Counted from the first letter of the stretch, positions 7,546-16,246 are shown. The stretch: 64,000 nt of DNA from Roseateles sp. XES5 (GCF_020535545.1 NZ_CP084755.1:38923-102922), one strand, 5' to 3'. Notes: generated by a model not told the origin, from the sequence alone. A program made the numbers and translations.

Positions 7546-10119
7546 CTACCGTTCGGCCCCGTCGCGGTCGTTGCCGCGCTGGCGTTCCTGTTCCGCCTGC
7601 CGAAGGATCTGCTGACGCTGCTCGTCCTGGGCAGCCCTCGACGCGCCAGCCTGTTCTCGCGCCGCGCGGGAAGCGCGACCCGCGGCAATGGCCTGCTGCT
7701 GGGCCGCGATTGCGGGATCGACCGTTGCCGGCGCTGGCCGATCCTGAGTGCGCGCCTCGTCGACGCGCGCCGGCGGCGGCGTGCCCCCTGCCCCCGCTGT
7801 GTCGTTGACCGAGCGCATCTGCTGCATCTGGATGTCACGACGCTGCTCTTCGAACAGCGCGGAGATTTCCTTGCGCATCTCCTCGACGGCCTGTCGCTCA
7901 GCGCTGCTATCGACCATCGTCTCCAGGCGGTCCATGGATTTGTTCGCCCGTGAGACGCGCTCGTCGAACTGTTCCAACGATAGGGGCATGGCCTTTTCCT
8001 TCTGTTGTTGAATGGTTGCGATCAGGGTCTTGAATTCCGCCAAAGGCTCGTCCGGCGGCGCAGCGGACTGCCCCGCCAAGGCATCGAATTTCTTCTGCAG
8101 CCAAGGAGACGGCGCACCATGCTTGACGGAGCCGGCCGCCTCGACGATGACGGCGGCGCGCAATCCATGCGCCAGCAACCGCGCCTGGAAATCTCGGGCA
8201 ACGGACCGCATCTCGGAACCGGGGCCAAACTCGTCGTTCTGCTTGGCTAGCTCGCGCTCGATCTTGCTGACGCTCGCGGTCGTGGGCGCCAGAACCCGGA
8301 CGGACTTCCCCTCGGCGGAAATCAACTTGGCCTCGACGCCGACGGCCCCCTCGATAATGACAGCTACCGTCTCGCGTTCCATGGTCTGTTCGACGTCCAA
8401 CCGGAGCAGGACGAAGCCGCTGGCCCGAGCAGCATGCGGTGCTTGAGCGGTTACCGCAGCTACGAACCGGTCGGCCGCCGCAATCACGGAAGGTTCCGCG
8501 CCGGCCCGCTTCAGGGCGCTCGCGGTCGCCTGCCATTTCGGGGCGAGCGCCAGGTTTCCATTGGAGAGAGACGCGCGATCGACGACGCCGGCACGCTTGC
8601 GCTCGACGCGATTGGTGACAGCCGGCGTCTTGAGATAGCGAGGATCTTGTCTGCCCCGTTCATATGCGCCGGCCTGCGCTTGGCTATAGGGCCGCGTGGC
8701 CGCCACATCCGCACGCCGGGTGGCGACCATAGCGATGCCCTGCTCCCGCGCCTTCGTCGCAAACCGCTCGCGCCATTCGTACAGCTCGGGCTTGGTCAGC
8801 CGCAGCGCCTTGCCGACATCGTCGCGCGCCGAGATCATCACATGGACGTGGACGTGACCGGTATCGGGATGATGGGCGGTGATCCAACGATGGCCGGCGA
8901 CCTGCTCGCTAAGAAAATCCCGAACAGCGCGGGTCATCGCCTCCGGATCGGTCCCGGCCCGTGCCGAGAAGATGACATGGAACGCGTTGCGCGGCTCAAC
9001 GGTGCGAATGTGCGAGGACCAGGCGCGCCAGATGCCATCCGCCTTTTCCTTGACGCTGGAACCACGCTTGACCGGATCGCCTTCGCTGGTGGTGATGGAC
9101 TTCTCGGTGCGCAGGAACTTTTCGAGGAAGTAGCGGCCGGATTTCTCCGAAACGGCTGCACCGAGAATGCGGACCTCGGCCGACACGCCGGCGTCGGCCA
9201 GCCGGCGCGCGAAATCGGACTCTGTATTTTCCAAGGCGCGCGCCGGCCATTCGCCTTTCTCGCGTGCCTTTAACGCGCCGGCGATTTTCTTCGCCGGCAG
9301 ATTGGTCACCGCATAGATCGAGACCCTGCCGTCCGGATGTCGCGAATAGAGGAAGGGCTTCGACCCGAAGGCGGCGTTCAGGGCATCGTGGAGCGTGTCG
9401 TCGTCGACTTCATCGGAAAGGGTGATGGAAAAGGTCGCGAGCGCGTTGACCGCATAGGCGTCGCGAAAATCCGCGCCCCACTCCGCGAGCGCGGCGGCGC
9501 GCTCTTCGCGGCTGGTGATGGCAAGGCCATCCTGATCGTAAACCGGGATATCCACCTTGCCCTTCTCGCCGTTTTCGTTCTCGACTTCCCGTGTGCCGAG
9601 ATAGTTCATCAGGCCAGCAGCCGACGCCCGGCTCGATACGGTCGACGTCACCTTGATCACCACCGGCTGCGCACCGGCGGCGATCGCCGCGCGGCTTGCC
9701 GTCTCCGCTTTGGACCTGTCCTTCGCTGCGCCCCGCGCGCTCAGAGGACGGGCGACACTGGGCGCGGCTGCAAAGGACGCCCCGCCCCCTCCCCCGCCGG
9801 CCGACTTCTTCAGCTCGTCATCATCCCCCCTCTGGTCGCCGACACCCAAAGCTCCGACCAGCGCAATGACACCCTTTTGCGATGACAGCGGCGCTTGCAG
9901 GATCGACGCGATTGTCGGCTCACTTCTCGACACGGCGCCAGGGTGCGCCTTGCTCGCGATGCCCTTGGCTACAAATCGGCGCGGCGGCTCCCCGCCCGAC
10001 AGAGCGACCCCGATCACGCGCCGGCGACGCAGCTCCTCTTCCTCGTCGATCAACGAGGTGGCGCGGCGGGCGGAAAAAGCCTCGATCTCACCAAGCAGTC
10101 CGGACCAGTCATGCGCCAC
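7546..10119 (-). CDS. MOBP-type relaxase (VirD2-like domain)
   Basis: 857-residue conjugative relaxase expected to nick oriT and pilot the strand to the coupling protein. Residues 1-150 are low-complexity and Gly/Ala-rich (seven glycines in a row at about 109-115). A relaxase core follows. Around residues 412-424 it has HHPDTGHVHVHVMIS, the three-histidine metal-binding motif of MOBP enzymes, then ARDDVGKALRL. The C-terminal third is helical and charged with Gln/Arg/Ala-rich coiled-coil character. It overlaps the MobC-like gene by 11 bp, so the two are probably co-translated. The catalytic tyrosine cannot be assigned by eye. It is larger than most VirD2-like relaxases because of both extensions. 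Confidence 0.85.
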   Translation of the reverse strand: MAHDWSGLLGEIEAFSARRATSLIDEEEELRRRRVIGVALSGGEPPRRFVAKGIASKAHPGAVSRSEPTIASILQAPLSSQKGVIALVGALGVGDQRGDDDELKKSAGGGGGGASFAAAPSVARPLSARGAAKDRSKAETASRAAIAAGAQPVVIKVTSTVSSRASAAGLMNYLGTREVENENGEKGKVDIPVYDQDGLAITSREERAAALAEWGADFRDAYAVNALATFSITLSDEVDDDTLHDALNAAFGSKPFLYSRHPDGRVSIYAVTNLPAKKIAGALKAREKGEWPARALENTESDFARRLADAGVSAEVRILGAAVSEKSGRYFLEKFLRTEKSITTSEGDPVKRGSSVKEKADGIWRAWSSHIRTVEPRNAFHVIFSARAGTDPEAMTRAVRDFLSEQVAGHRWITAHHPDTGHVHVHVMISARDDVGKALRLTKPELYEWRERFATKAREQGIAMVATRRADVAATRPYSQAQAGAYERGRQDPRYLKTPAVTNRVERKRAGVVDRASLSNGNLALAPKWQATASALKRAGAEPSVIAAADRFVAAVTAQAPHAARASGFVLLRLDVEQTMERETVAVIIEGAVGVEAKLISAEGKSVRVLAPTTASVSKIERELAKQNDEFGPGSEMRSVARDFQARLLAHGLRAAVIVEAAGSVKHGAPSPWLQKKFDALAGQSAAPPDEPLAEFKTLIATIQQQKEKAMPLSLEQFDERVSRANKSMDRLETMVDSSAERQAVEEMRKEISALFEEQRRDIQMQQMRSVNDTAGAGGTPPPARVDEARTQDRPAPATVDPAIAAQQQAIAAGRASRAAREQAGASRAAQDEQRQQILRQAEQERQRGNDRDGAER

Positions 10120-10477
10120 GGCCAGCTCCCCTCCGCTCCTTGCGGCTGATCCGCAGCATCAGATCGACGTCGGCGCGCAGCCGGAACACGCCATCGAGGA
10201 GGGTGCGCAGGGCCGCGTCGAGATGCGGTTCGTAACCGACGCGACCCTCGTTCATCGCCCGGACCGCTTGGTTGAGGTTGATGCCGATGCGCCGCAGTTC
10301 CTCGTTCGTCCCGCGCAGGGCGTCGGCCTCGGCTGGCCCGACCGGGAGCGGAAGGCCCGCCTGTTCGCGAAACAGCAGCCGGATGACGTCGCTGGCGGTG
10401 CGCCCTTCCTCGCACAGCGCGGCGAGCGCATCGCGCTCCTCTGGCTGCAGTCGGACCCTCAACACCTCGCTCCGCAT
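10109..10477 (-). CDS. MobC-like relaxosome accessory protein
   Basis: 122-residue protein, MRSEVLRVRLQPEERDALAAL..., with an N-terminal ribbon-helix-helix-like beta strand and helices, and the RIGINLNQAVRAMN segment typical of MobC/MbeC mobilisation proteins that bind oriT and help the relaxase. I start at the ATG at 10477 because a GGAAGGAAAAG Shine-Dalgarno sits just upstream. The frame extends 34 codons further, with no good start. It is the first gene of a two-gene operon with the relaxase. A copy of the TAAACTATAGTTTA-type palindrome (10605-10618) lies about 130 bp upstream. Confidence 0.8.
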   Translation of the reverse strand: MRSEVLRVRLQPEERDALAALCEEGRTASDVIRLLFREQAGLPLPVGPAEADALRGTNEELRRIGINLNQAVRAMNEGRVGYEPHLDAALRTLLDGVFRLRADVDLMLRISRKERRGAGRGA

Positions 10478-10703
10478 CTTTTCCTTCCCGCTTGCCAGGT
10501 TGCCGGAGGCGACCCGGAGCGCCAGAGGCGCGAACCACTGCCCTGCCGGAGGCGGGGCGACGTCGAGTTTGTACCACAAACTTGACTATCCTGCCACATA
10601 AAACTAAACTATATTTTATCCACCAAAACAGCTTCAAACGGACAAGCGCTCTCGATCCCCTGCCTGGACGAAGCTTCCCCGCCAATACGCTTCATATCAA
10701 CAA
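10478..10703. promoter_or_regulatory. Control region upstream of mobC / oriT candidate
   Basis: No gene here. Contains a 7-bp inverted repeat, AGTTTGT-ACC-ACAAACT (10566-10582), and the regulon palindrome at 10605-10618. Plasmids with a divergent ParA next to mobC-relaxase often keep oriT in such a gap, so this and the adjoining repeat array are the best oriT candidate. The nick site is not identifiable by eye. Confidence 0.45.
10605..10618. promoter_or_regulatory. Regulon palindrome copy 1 (upstream of mobC)
   Basis: TAAACTATATTTTA, two mismatches to the consensus TAAACTATAGTTTA. It lies between the mobC-relaxase operon (minus strand) and the divergent parA-type gene. See the HTH gene at 28664-28930 for the proposed regulator. 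Confidence 0.65.
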
Positions 10704-10894
10704 TTGCCCGTTGTTCGTGCTCTGGTTAACAGCGGCATCGCGGTTAATTGGCAATTACCCATTAACAACGGTTAGTTACAAAAGGGAAATTGCTCATAAT
10801 CAACGGGCAATTGATGATTGCCCGTTCACCGTTGCCCGTTGTCAGCGGGCAGTCATCAATCGTCAATCGTCAATGGGCAATGAACAACGGGCAA
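10704..10894. repeat. Array of CAACGGGCAA repeats upstream of the VirC1-like gene
   Basis: Six close copies of a 9-10-bp unit in both orientations: TTGCCCGTTG at 10704-10713, CAACGGGCAA at 10801-10810, TTGCCCGTT at 10818-10826, TTGCCCGTTG at 10832-10841, CAATGGGCAA at 10871-10880 and CAACGGGCAA at 10885-10894. There is also a weaker copy (AGCGGGCAG) near 10844. A triplet TCAATCG run sits at 10857-10871. The array directly precedes a ParA/RHH pair, so it may be their DNA-binding site (centromere- or overdrive-like). It could also belong to oriT. Confidence 0.75.
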
Positions 10895-10925
10895 CGATTT
10901 CGTTGCGGAGAGAGGACGAAGGAAT

Positions 10926-10938
10926 TAAATATAGTTTA
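10926..10938. promoter_or_regulatory. Regulon palindrome copy 2 (upstream of the VirC1-like gene)
   Basis: TAAATATAGTTTA, a 13-base variant of the palindrome, ending 18 bp before the ATG at 10957. Its position over the expected -10/start region fits repression. Confidence 0.65.
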
Positions 10939-10956
10939 CCACTATAAGGAGCCACA

Positions 10957-11640
10957 ATGATCGTCACCATCGCCAACCCGAAAGGCGGAACCGGGAAAAC
11001 CACGCTTGTCCGGGCGTTGTCAGGAACGGCCGCCCATGCTGGCAACGACGTGTTTCTGATCGACGCAGACAGCCGCGCCAACACCATGCGCTGGGTCACG
11101 ATGTCGAAACAGATGAACGTCTGGCCGGACCGGCTGGAGGCGGTAAGCTGCCTCGACCCGAACCGGATCTACAAGATGGCGCTGGAGCGCCAATTCGAAG
11201 GAAAGATCGTCTTCATCGATATCGAGGGAACCACGAACGAAAACCTGTTCGCCGGTCTCTATTGTGCCGACATCGTTCTGATCCCGCTACAAACCACCCA
11301 GGATGATGTGGTCGCCGGAATGCAGCTTGCACTGAACCATATTCCGGTGGTCGAGGAAGACCAGAAACGCAAGCTGCCGGCGATGATCGTCATCAACCAG
11401 CATGACCTTGTCACCGGCCGGGCCAAGGCCCACGAGCCGCTGCGCGAAATCCTGCGGGAGAGCGGTGTCGCCCTTGCGTCGCAGACGATCGCCCGGCGCG
11501 CCTCCTATCAGTCGATCGGCGCCGCCGGCACGCTCCAGACCGCCGCGAAATCCGACCCGAAGGCAATCGCCGAGATGGAAACGCTACTCGGCGAGCTGCT
11601 CACCCTCTACAGGTCGACGGCGAAGGAGGCTCTGCTATGA
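10957..11640 (+). CDS. ParA-family ATPase, VirC1-like
   Basis: 227-residue ParA/MinD-type ATPase. It has a deviant Walker A at residues 8-16 (PKGGTGKTT), a switch segment LIDADSRANTMRW and a Walker B-like VFIDIEGT. The short length, the DADSRANTMRW segment and a C-terminal part like VirC1 of Ti plasmids suggest a VirC1-type role, placing relaxosomes at the cell pole or stimulating T-strand production. Replicon partition is already provided by RepA. It overlaps the next gene by 4 bp, and a CAACGGGCAA array and the regulon palindrome lie upstream. Plain partition ParA is the alternative. Confidence 0.8.
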   Translation: MIVTIANPKGGTGKTTLVRALSGTAAHAGNDVFLIDADSRANTMRWVTMSKQMNVWPDRLEAVSCLDPNRIYKMALERQFEGKIVFIDIEGTTNENLFAGLYCADIVLIPLQTTQDDVVAGMQLALNHIPVVEEDQKRKLPAMIVINQHDLVTGRAKAHEPLREILRESGVALASQTIARRASYQSIGAAGTLQTAAKSDPKAIAEMETLLGELLTLYRSTAKEALL

Positions 11641-12017
11641 GCGAAGGATCGGACAGCAAGAATCTCGTCCTCGGGCTGATCTCGACCGGCCGCGACCGGC
11701 CATCCGTCCGCGAAAAGCCCATGGCCTCTCCTCCGCCGGCGAAAACCGACGATGATGGTGGCGCATCGCCAATAGCGGCGGCCGGCCGGACCCAGTTCCG
11801 CGACCTGGTCGCTAAGGGCGAAAGCCGCGATCCCATCGCCGGTAAGCGTTTCCGGGACACCGAGAAGGTCACGACCGGTATCCATATCCGCGTCGAGGTC
11901 CACAAGAAGCTGAAGATCCTCGCCGCTATCGAGCGGCGCAAGTTTAACAGCTACATCGAGGAAGCCATCGATGACTATCTGCTGAAGATTGCCGATCGGA
12001 TCCCCGACATTTCTTGA
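11637..12017 (+). CDS. Probable ribbon-helix-helix DNA-binding partner of the ParA protein
   Basis: 126-residue protein with a disordered, Pro/Ala-rich N-terminal half and a compact C-terminal domain: TTGIHIRVEVHKKLKILAAI, then KFNSYIEEAIDDYLLKI. This has the beta strand and two helices of ribbon-helix-helix proteins (VirC2/ParG type). It overlaps the ATPase stop by 4 bp (ATGA), so it should be translated with it. It probably binds the repeat array at 10704-10894. It ends 20 bp from the end of convergent repC. Confidence 0.7.
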   Translation: MSEGSDSKNLVLGLISTGRDRPSVREKPMASPPPAKTDDDGGASPIAAAGRTQFRDLVAKGESRDPIAGKRFRDTEKVTTGIHIRVEVHKKLKILAAIERRKFNSYIEEAIDDYLLKIADRIPDIS

Positions 12018-12037
12018 TGCGGGCAGGAGGCGGGCGA

Positions 12038-13252
12038 TCATGCGCTTCGCTTCTCGCCTTCGCCATTCGCCCTGAGCGCGGCCATCAGCATCGGCCCAAG
12101 GCCGAATTCACCGCGCGCCGACTTGCGGGTGAGATCGCGCAGGTAGCCGCCGGGGGAAGTGATGTGCTCGGCACGCTCCAGGATGCAGGCGACGGCAACC
12201 GCAGCATTTTCAGGCCCCATCACCTCGCACGCCTCCTGATAGGCCGACGGGCTGACGCCCAGCATCGACCGGACCAAGACCGCGGCCGACATTAGGTCGC
12301 GCCAGGTTTCAACCCGCCCGCCCGCCGCGTAATCGGCAATCTGCGGGCACGCTCTCAGCACCAGCGATAACGGGAATGCCTTCAGCGGCTCGGCGATCTG
12401 TTTCGGTTTCTTGCTCGGCTTCTCGCCCTGCTCTTTTTCTGAGCGAGGTTCAAGTTCATGGAAGGATTCGGGTTTTGAATTCTGTATGTGACGACCGTTA
12501 TGGTGGTCATAGACGTCCATTTTTTCTGCTTTTACCTGAATTTCCAAGCGGTTGATGATTTCCTCGCGCAAAAACTCCATTTCTTCGAGCACCGCATCGA
12601 CGTCTTCGCGGTGAGGCGAGCGCGGGAGACGCGCCAGGAGGCCGATGAACATAGCTTCGATCGTCGCCCAATCACCATCAGCGCCCTCTTCCATGGCCGC
12701 GGAGATGAGCTTGCGGACATCGCGCCGGCAAAGCGACAACGCTTCTTTGGCGCGCTTGAACTGAAGGCGCTCTGCGGCGACCTGCTGCGCAAGGCTGGCC
12801 AACTCGCTCGCACGGGCAAGCAGGGGCGCCAGGCTGAAGCCGAATGCGGCCTCGATCTCCCCTCCCCTGCCCCGATGCGCATAGCGCTTGCCGTTCGGGC
12901 TATCGCGACGTTCGATCAAACCGGCGTCTACCAGCGCCGCGAGGTGTCGGCGCAAGGTCGTGCCGGCAATGCCGTGGGCGCGCATGGACAACTGGCTGTT
13001 TGATGGGAACACGACAAGGCCGCCGCTTTCATCGCAAAGCTCGTCGCTTGGATAGAAGCTCAGCAGCGCCTGCAGAACAGTGATTGAACGATCCTGAAGG
13101 CCGAAAACGTCCTTCGTCTCGCCGATGTCGTTGAAGACCTTCCATTTGTTGACCGCCTCGCTCGGGCGGCGATCAGCCGTTTCGAGCTGACCTCTCACCA
13201 AGGCAAGCGTCATCGGCCGCCCGTGGGGCGTTGCTACACGTCCTATCTGCAT
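12038..13252 (-). CDS. repC: Replication initiator RepC
   Basis: 404-residue initiator of repABC replicons, acting at an origin normally located within its own coding sequence. It has the typical start region RVATPHGRPMTLALVRGQ, then VFGLQDRSITVLQALLSFYP, the winged-helix segment LRRHLAALVDAGLIERRDSPNGKRY, and the end RKSARGEFGLGPMLMAAL. Length is standard. A GAAGGAAAA Shine-Dalgarno precedes the ATG. It is separated from repB by a ~200-bp spacer that carries the antisense-RNA signals. An AT-rich internal stretch near 12440-12540 may be the origin, as in other repC genes (inference). Confidence 0.95.
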   Translation of the reverse strand: MQIGRVATPHGRPMTLALVRGQLETADRRPSEAVNKWKVFNDIGETKDVFGLQDRSITVLQALLSFYPSDELCDESGGLVVFPSNSQLSMRAHGIAGTTLRRHLAALVDAGLIERRDSPNGKRYAHRGRGGEIEAAFGFSLAPLLARASELASLAQQVAAERLQFKRAKEALSLCRRDVRKLISAAMEEGADGDWATIEAMFIGLLARLPRSPHREDVDAVLEEMEFLREEIINRLEIQVKAEKMDVYDHHNGRHIQNSKPESFHELEPRSEKEQGEKPSKKPKQIAEPLKAFPLSLVLRACPQIADYAAGGRVETWRDLMSAAVLVRSMLGVSPSAYQEACEVMGPENAAVAVACILERAEHITSPGGYLRDLTRKSARGEFGLGPMLMAALRANGEGEKRSA

Positions 13253-13346
13253 TTTCCTTCACCTCTCAAAAGGCAAAAGAAATCCACTCACCAAAACGGC
13301 GCCAAAGACTCTTGACTGTGATTCGTGGAAATGCGATTCTCTGGGT

Positions 13347-13405
13347 GCTTAGATCAGAGGAAGACTTCCACGGCGGTAACGCTTTGGGGGTCTTTTTCTT
13401 TTGCG
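13347..13405 (+). ncRNA. Putative counter-transcribed RNA (incompatibility factor) of repABC
   Basis: The repB-repC spacer of this plasmid class encodes a small antisense RNA that limits repC expression. On the plus strand, opposite to repC, there is TTGACT at 13312-13317 and GATTCT at 13335-13340, spaced 17 bp, a credible promoter. It is followed by a short transcript ending in GGGGGTCTTTTTCTTTT near 13388-13404. Boundaries are estimates from family knowledge and these signals. Confidence 0.6.
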
Positions 13406-13451
13406 GCGGTCTCTCCTTCCGACCAATTGATTTTCTCAGCCGAAACCCCGC

Positions 13452-14456
13452 TTACTGCGAGGGATCGGCCGCGTTGAACTCACGCATCAGCTCCGGCATT
13501 CGTTCTGCCAGCCACCGCGCAAAGACCTGCTCCTTTTTCGGGATCGTCACGATCGTTCCCGACAAGGTAGATTTCATGCGGCCGAAAACACGGCCGCCAA
13601 TGACGAAATCAAGGATTTCTTCCTGTACGTGTTCTTCCGCCTGAGACACCGGCGAGGTGGTCGCCCGCATTGCCAGGGAAATACGCCCAGCACCGTCTGC
13701 CTGTTGAAACTCGGCCGTGGGGACAATTTTTCGGACGGCGTCAATCTTGCTCGCGTCCTTCAGCAGTTCTGCAAACGCGGTCCATTTCGGGCGGCCCGCT
13801 GCCTGAGCGCGGCCTATTGCAAAGATGATGTCTTCCGGAATGGCGGACGTTACGCGGAACATTTGTGAGACCGCGACTTCGGATAGCCCCATGATCGAAG
13901 CGATTTCACGCTGAGAAATACCGCTGCCTTTCAGCTGCACGGCCCACATAGCTTTCTCGATCCAGCTGAGATCCTCTCGTGGACCATTTTCGAGCGTTTG
14001 CTCCTCGATCAACTGGCGATCGGTCAGGTCACGCACATAGGCCTTGATCTTGATGGTTTCAGGACGATCAGCCTCCGCCATGATCGCCAAAATGGCATCG
14101 CGCCTACGGCGCCCATAAGCAAGCTGATAGTGATCGCTCTTGGTTGGATGAGGCCGGACAAGGACCGGGATTCTCTGGCCTTCCGTGGCTATTGAGAACT
14201 TCAAGGCACCGAATTTTTCATCGGCTTCTGCATCGTACTCAAACCTGTCCTTGAAGGGTGAAGCATCTACTTTCGAGGGATCGAGAGAGACAATGACGTC
14301 TTCGCTGAGGTGGGAAAGCGCCCTTCCTACGTTGGAAATGACGGGCGACGAGTGGCGACGAGTAAGGCCAATCCTGTCCGTCCCATCACTGGCAGGAGCT
14401 GCATCACCGCGATTCTCGGCATCCGCCGCCATCCGTTGGAGTATGCTCTTCTTCAT
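13452..14456 (-). CDS. repB: Partition protein RepB (ParB family)
   Basis: 334-residue centromere-binding protein. It has a ParB-type N-terminal domain with IPVLVRPHPTKSDHYQLAYG and GRRRRDA, the LIEEQTLENGPREDLSWIEKA segment, and a helix-turn-helix GISQREIASIMGLSEVAVSQM. The C-terminal region has the RepB pattern FARWLAERMPELMREF. Its start overlaps the repA stop by 4 bp (ATGA), so the two are translationally coupled. It is expected to bind the two parS palindromes at 15834 and 15903. Confidence 0.95.
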   Translation of the reverse strand: MKKSILQRMAADAENRGDAAPASDGTDRIGLTRRHSSPVISNVGRALSHLSEDVIVSLDPSKVDASPFKDRFEYDAEADEKFGALKFSIATEGQRIPVLVRPHPTKSDHYQLAYGRRRRDAILAIMAEADRPETIKIKAYVRDLTDRQLIEEQTLENGPREDLSWIEKAMWAVQLKGSGISQREIASIMGLSEVAVSQMFRVTSAIPEDIIFAIGRAQAAGRPKWTAFAELLKDASKIDAVRKIVPTAEFQQADGAGRISLAMRATTSPVSQAEEHVQEEILDFVIGGRVFGRMKSTLSGTIVTIPKKEQVFARWLAERMPELMREFNAADPSQ

Positions 14457-15715
14457 GCGCTACGCCCCCAAACCTTGTGAACGAGTTCAAGAATTTCGAA
14501 ATTAACGCGGTCGGCGCTCTCGATAGCCCGCTTGAGCGCTTCTCGGCCGACCTCGCCTGCTTCAAGCTCGTAGAGGGTCTTCTTGGCGACTGCCGCACCG
14601 GCGATGGCGGTCGATTCCAAGGCATCGGCAACCAGAACGTCGCCTCCAAAGAGACGGCGCATAACTCCCGACATATATTTCTGCGGCCCATCGTTCGGGT
14701 TTACGCGGGTCAATAGGAAACGGAAGAAGTCGTGCTCGAAACGGGCACCGAACTGCGCCAAGGTTTCACTGAGATCGGAGATCATGATGAGAAACTGATT
14801 GCACGACGCAACATCCAGCATGGCGGGATGGACCGTGATGATCAGGGACGTAGCTGCATAAAGTGCTGCAAGCGTGGAGTAGCCGAGCGACGGGGGCGTA
14901 TCGAGAATCACGATGTCGTATCGATCCTCTACGCCAGCGATCGCATTGTTGAGCCGTTCAAAGAACAGTCCGAGATCATCACGATTTTTCTGCGAGAGGT
15001 AGGAAGGGGTGTCGAACTCAAAGTCCATGAGTTCCAGATTTCCAGGGACGAGATCGACCCCAGGAAAATACGTGGTCCGGATAACCTCTGTCAGCGGCCG
15101 TCGGTCGTTATCATACCGGATCGCAGCATAGGCCGTTTCATTCTCCCCGAGATCGAATTCCGGCTGGAGCCCGAACAATGCCGTCATTGACGCTTGGGGG
15201 TCCAGGTCAATGCAAAGAACGCGATAGCCTTGGAGGCCAAGAAAATGGGCAAGGTGGATGGAAGTCGTCGTCTTGGAACTGCCGCCCTTGAAATTCGCTG
15301 TCGCGATTATTTGCAGTTTCTCCCCCGCACGCCGATGGGGCAGCAGAGTTTGGGCATCGTCCGGACGAAACTCCGCGAGAAATGCGCGCAACTCTCTCAC
15401 CTGTTCAACGGTATAGGTGCGTCGATTGTTGTCGGCCCGCTCAGGTACTGGCCCCTTCCCCTCGATGGTGAGCTGCCGCAACGTGCTTTCAGGTACTTTG
15501 AGCAGTCGCACGAGGTCGGTCGTCGAGAAGGTGCGCGCAAACGTCTTCTTCGCGGTCGGCGGATAGAAACCTTCGCGCATCTCATGCAGTTCCGCGGAAA
15601 GCTTCGACGTGTAATTGCCGATCTTCGATGCCGTATCGGTGACGCTTCGAGAAGCCGGTTGAAGCATTTCTTCCTCTTGACGGTTTTGGACGCGATACGC
15701 GATCATTTCCGTCAT
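14453..15715 (-). CDS. repA: Partition ATPase RepA (ParA family)
   Basis: 420-residue ParA-type ATPase and autorepressor of the repABC operon. An N-terminal MerR-like DNA-binding segment (FSTTDLVRLLKVPESTLRQL) precedes the ATPase domain with the deviant Walker A ANFKGGSSKTTTS (about residue 139-151), CIDLDPQASMT and ILDTPPSLGYS. Length is normal. The start at 15715 is the first ATG; a second ATG 16 codons later is possible. Upstream lie two perfect 16-bp palindromes (parS). Confidence 0.96.
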   Translation of the reverse strand: MTEMIAYRVQNRQEEEMLQPASRSVTDTASKIGNYTSKLSAELHEMREGFYPPTAKKTFARTFSTTDLVRLLKVPESTLRQLTIEGKGPVPERADNNRRTYTVEQVRELRAFLAEFRPDDAQTLLPHRRAGEKLQIIATANFKGGSSKTTTSIHLAHFLGLQGYRVLCIDLDPQASMTALFGLQPEFDLGENETAYAAIRYDNDRRPLTEVIRTTYFPGVDLVPGNLELMDFEFDTPSYLSQKNRDDLGLFFERLNNAIAGVEDRYDIVILDTPPSLGYSTLAALYAATSLIITVHPAMLDVASCNQFLIMISDLSETLAQFGARFEHDFFRFLLTRVNPNDGPQKYMSGVMRRLFGGDVLVADALESTAIAGAAVAKKTLYELEAGEVGREALKRAIESADRVNFEILELVHKVWGRSA

Positions 15716-15833
15716 GGATGCCAGACAGAATCCGATTCTTCAAGGCGTTTTTCGTTAACGAAAGGCTAACGCAGGCGGCGTGCGGAACCACACATATCAC
15801 TGATATGGAATTCAAGTGATCAGAAATTAGCGA

Positions 15834-15849
15834 CTTAACAGCTGTTAAG
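15834..15849. promoter_or_regulatory. parS palindrome copy 1
   Basis: CTTAACAGCTGTTAAG, a perfect 16-bp palindrome about 120 bp upstream of repA. It matches the repABC parS pattern GTTNNCNGCNGNNAAC except at the outermost base pair. RepB is the expected ligand. Confidence 0.85.
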
Positions 15850-15902
15850 TTCGCCTGAGATGGCACAGTTCTCGGCGATATGACTGGCCGCATCGGTCGC
15901 TA

Positions 15903-15918
15903 CTTAACAGCTGTTAAG
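15903..15918. promoter_or_regulatory. parS palindrome copy 2
   Basis: Identical to the copy 54 bp upstream (CTTAACAGCTGTTAAG). Paired identical 16-mers next to repA support the centromere assignment. Confidence 0.85.
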
Positions 15919-16008
15919 CTGCGAAACCTCGTGCTGATCCACGAAGCTAACCCGCCCGATATACCACAGATGCCAGGTCTCTCGCCCCAGGGAGAGGGAT
16001 AGGGGCTT

Positions 16009-16155
16009 GGGGAAAGGGAGGAGGGAACCGTCCCCTTTCCCCAGGGGTGGGTTCAAGGGAGGGGCCGGCCCTTCCCTTGGGGAGGCGGTTTGGAGGAGGG
16101 GGCTTGCCCCTTCCTCCATTGGGGTGAGTGTTGAGAGGGGGGCTTGCCCCTCTTT
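16009..16155. repeat. Array of four consecutive GC-rich hairpins (A)
   Basis: Between parS and the next gene there is no ORF of note, but four inverted repeats follow one another. Their arms are GGGGAAAGGG/CCCTTTCCCC (16009-16042), AAGGGAGGGGCC/GGCCCTTCCCTT (16055-16077), GGAGGAGGGG/CCCCTTCCTCC (16092-16117) and GAGAGGGG/CCCCTCTT (about 16133-16153). The pattern resembles the array at 16857-16968 and parts of the 401-bp repeats. Confidence 0.7.
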
Positions 16156-16246
16156 CATCAGCTTGGTCGGCCGGTCGAACCGGCTGACCGGGCTCACTCG
16201 TCGAGGTAAAGGCGAAAGGCGGCCGTAGCCGCTTTTCGCCTGCATC

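Noticed and set aside
8434..9273. 279-codon plus-strand ORF
   Set aside because: Shadow of the relaxase gene caused by high GC content.
10704..10894. Possible CRISPR array
   Set aside because: Units are about 10 bp, occur in both orientations and at irregular spacing; no cas genes.
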